Positions 15,834 to 18,530 of a stretch of DNA of 18,530 bases are shown piece after piece (the first letter of the stretch is position 1; each line of letters starts with the position of its first letter). The notes beneath the pieces were generated by a model. It had not been told where the DNA came from and made no database searches. It saw only the letters and a list, made by a program, of their open reading frames with translations. Location of the stretch: the NCBI GenBank assembly GCA_964650685.1, contig CAZYUW010000156.1, positions 1 to 18,530 on the forward strand, in the 5' to 3' direction. The position numbers and the translations under genes were made by a program. Origin of the DNA: Nitratifractor sp964650685. Its GTDB lineage: Bacteria > Campylobacterota > Campylobacteria > Campylobacterales > Sulfurovaceae.

Positions 15834-15978
15834 ATTGGTATCGATGCGATCATTTCTTGCTACTCAAGAAAATAAAAACTTCTCCAGAAACAACATGATT
15901 AATATTCTCTCAATAAGCATTAACAATTAATATGTATAATGGCATCTGAAAATTATACGACACAAAAGGAGGTCGAGT
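15834..15978. other. Spacer between queE and the lipoprotein cytochrome
   Basis: No gene is seen. A seven-base-stem hairpin (15853-15859 with 15865-15871) without a U-run lies soon after queE, and a promoter -10 for the next gene lies at 15935-15940. Confidence 0.45.
15935..15940 (+). promoter_or_regulatory. Candidate -10 box for the lipoprotein cytochrome gene
   Basis: A perfect TATAAT would start transcription near 15947, about 32 bases before the ATG, which has a strong AAAGGAGG ribosome site. No clear -35. Confidence 0.55.
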
Positions 15979-16683
15979 ATGCAGGTTAAGTTTATGATAG
16001 CGACAATAGCTATAGCCGTTGCTGTTACAGGGTGCAACAACGGGGGCAAAAAAGAGCAGACGGAAGCGGCCAATCAAAAAACAGGCGTAGAAAAAAGCGC
16101 AGAAATTGCCAAAGCAAAAGAAAGCGCAACAGATAAAGCTGCCGCGCCAAAAAGTGAAAACAGGAACGAGACAAAAAAATCTTCCGCTCCTGAAAATGGT
16201 ACTTCACAAAAAAGTGACGCGTCTAACGAGAAGTCCAAAACAGAAACAAAAAACATGAGTAAGCAGCAAGAGCAAAAAGCAGAAACAACAAAAGATGCTT
16301 CGAATGAATCCGCGGAGGCTGCGCAAGGCGCCGAAAAAGCGCCTGAAAAGACCACGGTAGGTGGAAAAAACGAAAGCGGAGCAAAAAAAACTGTGTCTCA
16401 AGAGACCCAAAACACTCCAAAGACAGCATCGTCCGCAGAAGCTGGCGCGAAGCTGTATGGCAAATGTGTGACATGTCATGGGAAAGACGGCAAAACGAAA
16501 GCTCTCGGCAAGTCAGCGATAATAGCTGGCCAGAAAAAAGAGGATCTCGTAGAAAAGATAAAGGGATATCGTGCCGGTACTTTGAATGTCGCCGGAATGG
16601 GTACTTTGATGAAGGGTCAGGTTGGCAATATGAGCGACGAAGATATCAATACTCTCGCGGATTATATAGCCGGGCTCAAATAG
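15979..16683 (+). CDS. Lipid-anchored mono-heme cytochrome c with long low-complexity linker
   Basis: A 234-residue predicted lipoprotein. A short signal sequence (MQVKFMIATIAIAVAVTGC) ends in a lipobox, with C19 as the lipidated cysteine. Residues 20 to about 152 are rich in Lys, Glu, Ala, Ser, Thr, Asn and Gln with no Leu, Phe, Trp or Tyr, so the stretch is predicted to be disordered. The last 80 residues are a compact c553/c5-type cytochrome: C163-VT-C166-H167, with a likely axial Met at 211 (GTLMKGQ) and the closing helix MSDEDINTLADYIAGLK. Inferred role: an electron carrier tethered to a membrane by a flexible arm, possibly linking the bc1-type complex to an oxidase or other acceptor. 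Function beyond that is not readable. The start is fixed by AAAGGAGG and the signal sequence; an eleven-base-stem hairpin follows the gene. Confidence 0.88.
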   Translation: MQVKFMIATIAIAVAVTGCNNGGKKEQTEAANQKTGVEKSAEIAKAKESATDKAAAPKSENRNETKKSSAPENGTSQKSDASNEKSKTETKNMSKQQEQKAETTKDASNESAEAAQGAEKAPEKTTVGGKNESGAKKTVSQETQNTPKTASSAEAGAKLYGKCVTCHGKDGKTKALGKSAIIAGQKKEDLVEKIKGYRAGTLNVAGMGTLMKGQVGNMSDEDINTLADYIAGLK

Positions 16684-16721
16684 CAATTTTTGATTTATGC
16701 ATCATGGTTCTGCGCGTTTCA

Positions 16722-16764
16722 ATGCATTCACTCGAGCGATATGCGCTTATCGTTCGAGACGCAT
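16722..16764 (+). terminator. Long hairpin after the cytochrome gene, probable terminator
   Basis: An 11-bp stem with one G-T pair (16731-16741 with 16748-16758) and a six-base loop is extended by a four-base outer stem (16722-16725 with 16761-16764). It is followed by a loose T-rich stretch (GGTTTTCATTTG). The stem is convincing, but the U-tract is imperfect, so partial read-through to the next gene is likely. Confidence 0.55.
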
Positions 16765-16795
16765 AGGTTTTCATTTGATTGGATCAGGGCAATAA

Positions 16796-17185
16796 GTGAG
16801 TGTTATTGTAGCTTATCACTACTATCTGGTATTTGCACTTATATTTGGAGTGGTCTGCAATATTGGAACATCCCTGTTGTTAAAGACCAGAACCCCCAGG
16901 AGAGTACTTTACACGAGAATAGGTTTTTTTATATTTTGGGCATTATGGTTGATGGTAATGTTCAGTGGCATTATCGTGCAGATATTCTCCAGAAAACCTG
17001 TCGGGTATTCCGTAGCGGCCATGATTGCAGTCGGTCTGTTACTGCCTGTCTTGGATGGATACAGAGCGATTCGTCTGGGATCGTTATGGAAAAAAAACGC
17101 GAATGAAATCCCACTCAATATGAAAGTGTTGTCAGTCGAACTTCTTCTTGTGGTATCGATAACTTTGTATTCATTTTATGGTTGA
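16796..17185 (+). CDS. Small integral membrane protein, function unknown
   Basis: A 129-residue protein that I do not recognise. It has about four hydrophobic helices (roughly residues 8-28, 40-62, 70-88 and 107-127), separated by short positively charged loops (KTRTPRR near 30-36, RAIRLGSLWKK near 90-100). No catalytic motif, heme site or metal-binding pattern is evident. The start is inferred as GTG at 16796 (MSVIVAYHYYLVF), with AGGG about seven bases upstream; no ATG in frame gives a better start. It lies between the tethered cytochrome and rsmE, and its end overlaps or nearly touches the rsmE start, so the two are probably co-transcribed. Its arrangement looks like a real gene because the hydrophobic pattern is regular across the whole frame. 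Confidence 0.7.
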   Translation: MSVIVAYHYYLVFALIFGVVCNIGTSLLLKTRTPRRVLYTRIGFFIFWALWLMVMFSGIIVQIFSRKPVGYSVAAMIAVGLLLPVLDGYRAIRLGSLWKKNANEIPLNMKVLSVELLLVVSITLYSFYG

Positions 17186-17192
17186 TACACGC

Positions 17193-17873
17193 ATGAGGTT
17201 TCTTTACGACGAAAATGCCGGGATCGCGTCACTTGAGATTGAAGGCGAAAGCTACAGACATATATTCAGGGCACGAAGAACGAAAAAAGAGACACTCATC
17301 TATCTTAGAAATCTCAAAGACGACAAAATCTACAAATATCATATCGAGACTGTTGGCAGAAAAAGTGCCCTGCTGAGACTTGTGGATTTCGAACACAAAA
17401 GGGTTGGAGTCATAAGAGAGATTCATATTGGCTGGTGCATCATAGAACCCAAATCGATTGAGAAAGCTCTGCCGTATCTAAATGAAATTGGAGTCAAAAA
17501 AATAACTTTCATAAGATGCGACAAAAGCCAAAAGGAATATCGACTTGATTATAAGAGAATTAAAAAAATACTCTTAGCTTCGTCCCAGCAGTGCGGAAGA
17601 AGCGATACGATCGAAATCGTAGAGTTTTTCGGTGGAATAGGGGCTTTCCTGGAAGAAGAGAGCAGCGATGTGTACCTGTTGGATTTTGGAGGCAGGGGCA
17701 TCGACAGCCTTGAAGATAGAGACAAATACACCGTGATTGTGGGATGTGAGGGAGGGTTTTCGGAGGCGGAAAGATCCCTGTTCGATCGCGAAAAGACAAT
17801 TGGTTTCAACACTCCTGTGGTGTATCGGAGTGAAACGGCAGCGATAGTTTTTGCGGGAAAACTTCTTGGGTGA
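17193..17873 (+). CDS. rsmE: 16S rRNA (uracil(1498)-N3)-methyltransferase
   Basis: A 226-residue SPOUT-fold methyltransferase that modifies U1498 of 16S rRNA. The N-terminal part has the family's MRFLYDENAG...EGESYRHIFRARR RNA-binding region. The C-terminal half has the SPOUT knot with RCDKSQKEY, the SSQQCGRSDTIEI segment, VIVGCEGGFSEAE (184-190 core) and VVYRSETAAIVFAG. The AdoMet loop reads GCEGG where most members have GPEGG, and VYRSETA where ILRTETA is usual. The start is uncertain: ATG 17193 gives the conserved N-terminus and lies seven bases after the upstream stop; ATG 17178 adds five residues and overlaps that gene by eight bases. Neither has a good ribosome site, so translational coupling is likely. 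Confidence 0.9.
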   Translation: MRFLYDENAGIASLEIEGESYRHIFRARRTKKETLIYLRNLKDDKIYKYHIETVGRKSALLRLVDFEHKRVGVIREIHIGWCIIEPKSIEKALPYLNEIGVKKITFIRCDKSQKEYRLDYKRIKKILLASSQQCGRSDTIEIVEFFGGIGAFLEEESSDVYLLDFGGRGIDSLEDRDKYTVIVGCEGGFSEAERSLFDREKTIGFNTPVVYRSETAAIVFAGKLLG

Positions 17874-17900
17874 ATTTATCCGTAATTAATATTTATTGGT

Positions 17901-17906
17901 TATAAT
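17901..17906 (+). promoter_or_regulatory. Candidate rpmE -10 box (TATAAT)
   Basis: A perfect TATAAT 27 bases after the rsmE stop places a transcript start near 17913 and leaves a leader of about 157 bases before rpmE. A weaker TATTAT at 17928-17933 is an alternative. No convincing -35. Confidence 0.5.
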
Positions 17907-17912
17907 CCTAAC

Positions 17913-18069
17913 TCAAAAATTTGTGTCTATTATCTTTATTGACTCAGCTGTCTCGACCATGATCGTTGCAGCGACCCCTGCCTGATTGTGCAGCGGAAGG
18001 GCGCATCCTGCTTGTTGTGCGTCAGAATGGGTTGGTTGCCCATCATCAATTTATCTTTAAAGGTTCGTT
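17913..18069 (+). ncRNA. Candidate structured 5' leader of rpmE (or separate small RNA)
   Basis: After an AT-rich start, positions about 17955-18045 are clearly more GC-rich than the surrounding spacer and fold well by eye. Helix A pairs 17968-17977 with 18029-18039 (GCAGCGACCC with GGGUUGGUUGC, one mismatch and one bulge). Inside it, CUGAU 17982-17986 pairs with GUCAG 18021-18025. Within that lies a hairpin, 17988-17994 with 18001-18006, having a bulged A and loop GGAAGG. An alternative 3' hairpin AUGGG/CCCAU (18027-18031 with 18039-18043) excludes helix A, so two states are possible. The ribosome site AAAGG (18059-18063) follows. It contains no reading frame of note. Leaders bound by bL31 are known in other bacteria; whether this is one is inference. 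Confidence 0.45.
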
Positions 18070-18270
18070 ATGAAAAAAGATATACATCCTGAGTATGTAG
18101 AATGCAAAGTTACCTGCGCATGCGGCAATACATTTGTCGTGCGCTCCAATAAGCCGGAACTTTCTATAGATATATGCAACGAATGCCATCCTTTCTTTAC
18201 CGGTTCGGAAAAAATAGTGGATGTTGCCGGCAGAGTAGAGAAATTCAAGAGCAAATATAAGCTTTCTTGA
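18070..18270 (+). CDS. rpmE: 50S ribosomal protein bL31 (zinc-binding form)
   Basis: A 66-residue bL31, a late-assembling protein of the large subunit that bridges to the small subunit. MKKDIHPEYVECKVTC opens the chain; C16, C18, C36 and C39 (TCACG and DICNECH) are the zinc-binding set of the C+ form. HPFFTGSEKIVDVAGRVEKFKSKY is the standard C-terminal segment. Length and motifs match the family throughout. AAAGG lies six bases before the ATG. The long structured leader suggests post-transcriptional control, perhaps by bL31 itself as shown in E. coli. rsmI follows after 25 bases. Confidence 0.97.
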   Translation: MKKDIHPEYVECKVTCACGNTFVVRSNKPELSIDICNECHPFFTGSEKIVDVAGRVEKFKSKYKLS

Positions 18271-18273
18271 CGC

Positions 18274-18293
18274 TTTTGCCCTTGCGGGCAAAA
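18274..18293 (+). promoter_or_regulatory. Hairpin covering the rsmI ribosome-binding region
   Basis: Eight perfect pairs (TTTTGCCC 18274-18281 with GGGCAAAA 18286-18293) around a four-base loop end two bases before the rsmI ATG. The only ribosome-site-like sequence, GCGGG, is inside the stem. No U-run follows, so it is unlikely to be a terminator and may limit rsmI translation unless ribosomes arrive from rpmE. Confidence 0.5.
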
Positions 18294-18295
18294 AT

Positions 18296-18530
18296 ATGCT
18301 TAGTCTGATTCCTACTCCGATTGGAAATCTGCAGGACATAACACTGCGGGCTGTCGCTCTTTTAGAAACGGCTGATATAGTACTGTGCGAAGATACCAGA
18401 ATAACGAAAAAACTTTTTTCTCTTTTGAAGAAAACAACATCTTTCAATCCCTCGCAAAACGCCAAATTTCTTTCTTTTCATGAGCATAATGGAGCTCAAA
18501 GGCTGTCCGAAATAGCGAATATGCTAAGCG
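18296..18530 (+). CDS. rsmI: 16S rRNA (cytidine(1402)-2'-O)-methyltransferase, partial (C-terminus beyond the right edge)
   Basis: The first 78 codons of RsmI, a tetrapyrrole-methylase-fold enzyme that 2'-O-methylates C1402 in the ribosomal P site. The protein begins MLSLIPTPIGNLQDITLRA, the AdoMet-binding start of the family, followed by ADIVLCEDTRITKKLF and SFHEHNGAQRL, both highly characteristic. The frame is open to the window end. ATG at 18296 is the natural start; it follows rpmE by 25 bases and is preceded at once by a strong hairpin. It is the second rRNA methyltransferase here after rsmE. Confidence 0.93.
   Translation, partial: MLSLIPTPIGNLQDITLRAVALLETADIVLCEDTRITKKLFSLLKKTTSFNPSQNAKFLSFHEHNGAQRLSEIANMLS

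Noticed and set aside
16074..16479. Several minus-strand frames rich in Phe, Leu and Ser
   Set aside because: They mirror the low-complexity Lys/Glu/Ala/Ser linker of the cytochrome on the plus strand; the apparent membrane character comes from complementing AAA/GAA codons.
17980..18012. Resemblance of the GCGGAAGGGC loop to the apical domain of SRP (4.5S) RNA
   Set aside because: The invariant GUCAGG and AGCAGCC strands flanking the GGAA loop are missing, and the outer arms do not make the SRP rod. I kept it only as an unassigned structured leader.
1..18530. Insertion sequences, phage genes, toxin-antitoxin pairs, CRISPR arrays, tRNA or rRNA genes
   Set aside because: No transposase or integrase motifs, no regularly spaced repeats and no tRNA-like T-loop with acceptor stem were seen on either strand.

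Overview
The window looks like chromosomal DNA of a Campylobacterota (Epsilonproteobacteria) member, probably a free-living respiratory or chemolithotrophic type. This is inferred from gene content: a petABC operon whose third gene is a diheme cytochrome c, a QueE with a stretched Cys motif of the kind I associate with Campylobacter relatives, a mono-heme c553-like cytochrome, and promoters that show TATAAT -10 boxes mostly without a recognisable -35. No genus is claimed. I see no mobile element, CRISPR array, tRNA or rRNA.

Layout. Positions 1-1757 are on the minus strand: trxA (thioredoxin), then trxB (thioredoxin reductase), then dapB, which runs off the left edge. A 320-base divergent spacer leads to a plus-strand membrane-anchored PAS/degenerate-GGDEF/EAL protein (2078-3919). 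Its stop codon directly abuts that of a minus-strand operon, leuA > cytoplasmic formate dehydrogenase-like molybdoenzyme > yraN-type gene (3920-7954). Further minus-strand genes are ribE (riboflavin synthase, TTG start) and a small cupin (8145-9105). A perfect 11-bp palindrome carrying two face-to-face -10 boxes separates ribE from plus-strand mnmG (9213-11084).

From 11203 to the right end everything is on the plus strand: petA-petB-petC (Rieske protein, cytochrome b, diheme cytochrome c) with its own promoter and a strong intrinsic terminator; moaA-queE, overlapping by one base; a lipoprotein cytochrome c with a long low-complexity linker; an unrecognised four-helix membrane protein; rsmE; a GC-rich, foldable leader followed by rpmE (ribosomal protein bL31); and the first 78 codons of rsmI.

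How it fits together: the bc1-type complex and the tethered cytochrome are parts of a quinol-to-cytochrome c respiratory chain. MoaA makes the molybdopterin cofactor that the formate dehydrogenase-like enzyme needs. MnmG, QueE, RsmE, RsmI and bL31 belong to tRNA modification, rRNA modification and the ribosome. The rest is thioredoxin redox chemistry, lysine, leucine and flavin biosynthesis, and c-di-GMP turnover. Most of this is ordinary core genome. The best candidates for something undescribed are the structured leader before rpmE (about 17913-18069) and the symmetric divergent promoter at 9120-9147. Smaller oddities are the QueE cluster spacing, the stand-alone Cys-type formate dehydrogenase and the linker cytochrome.
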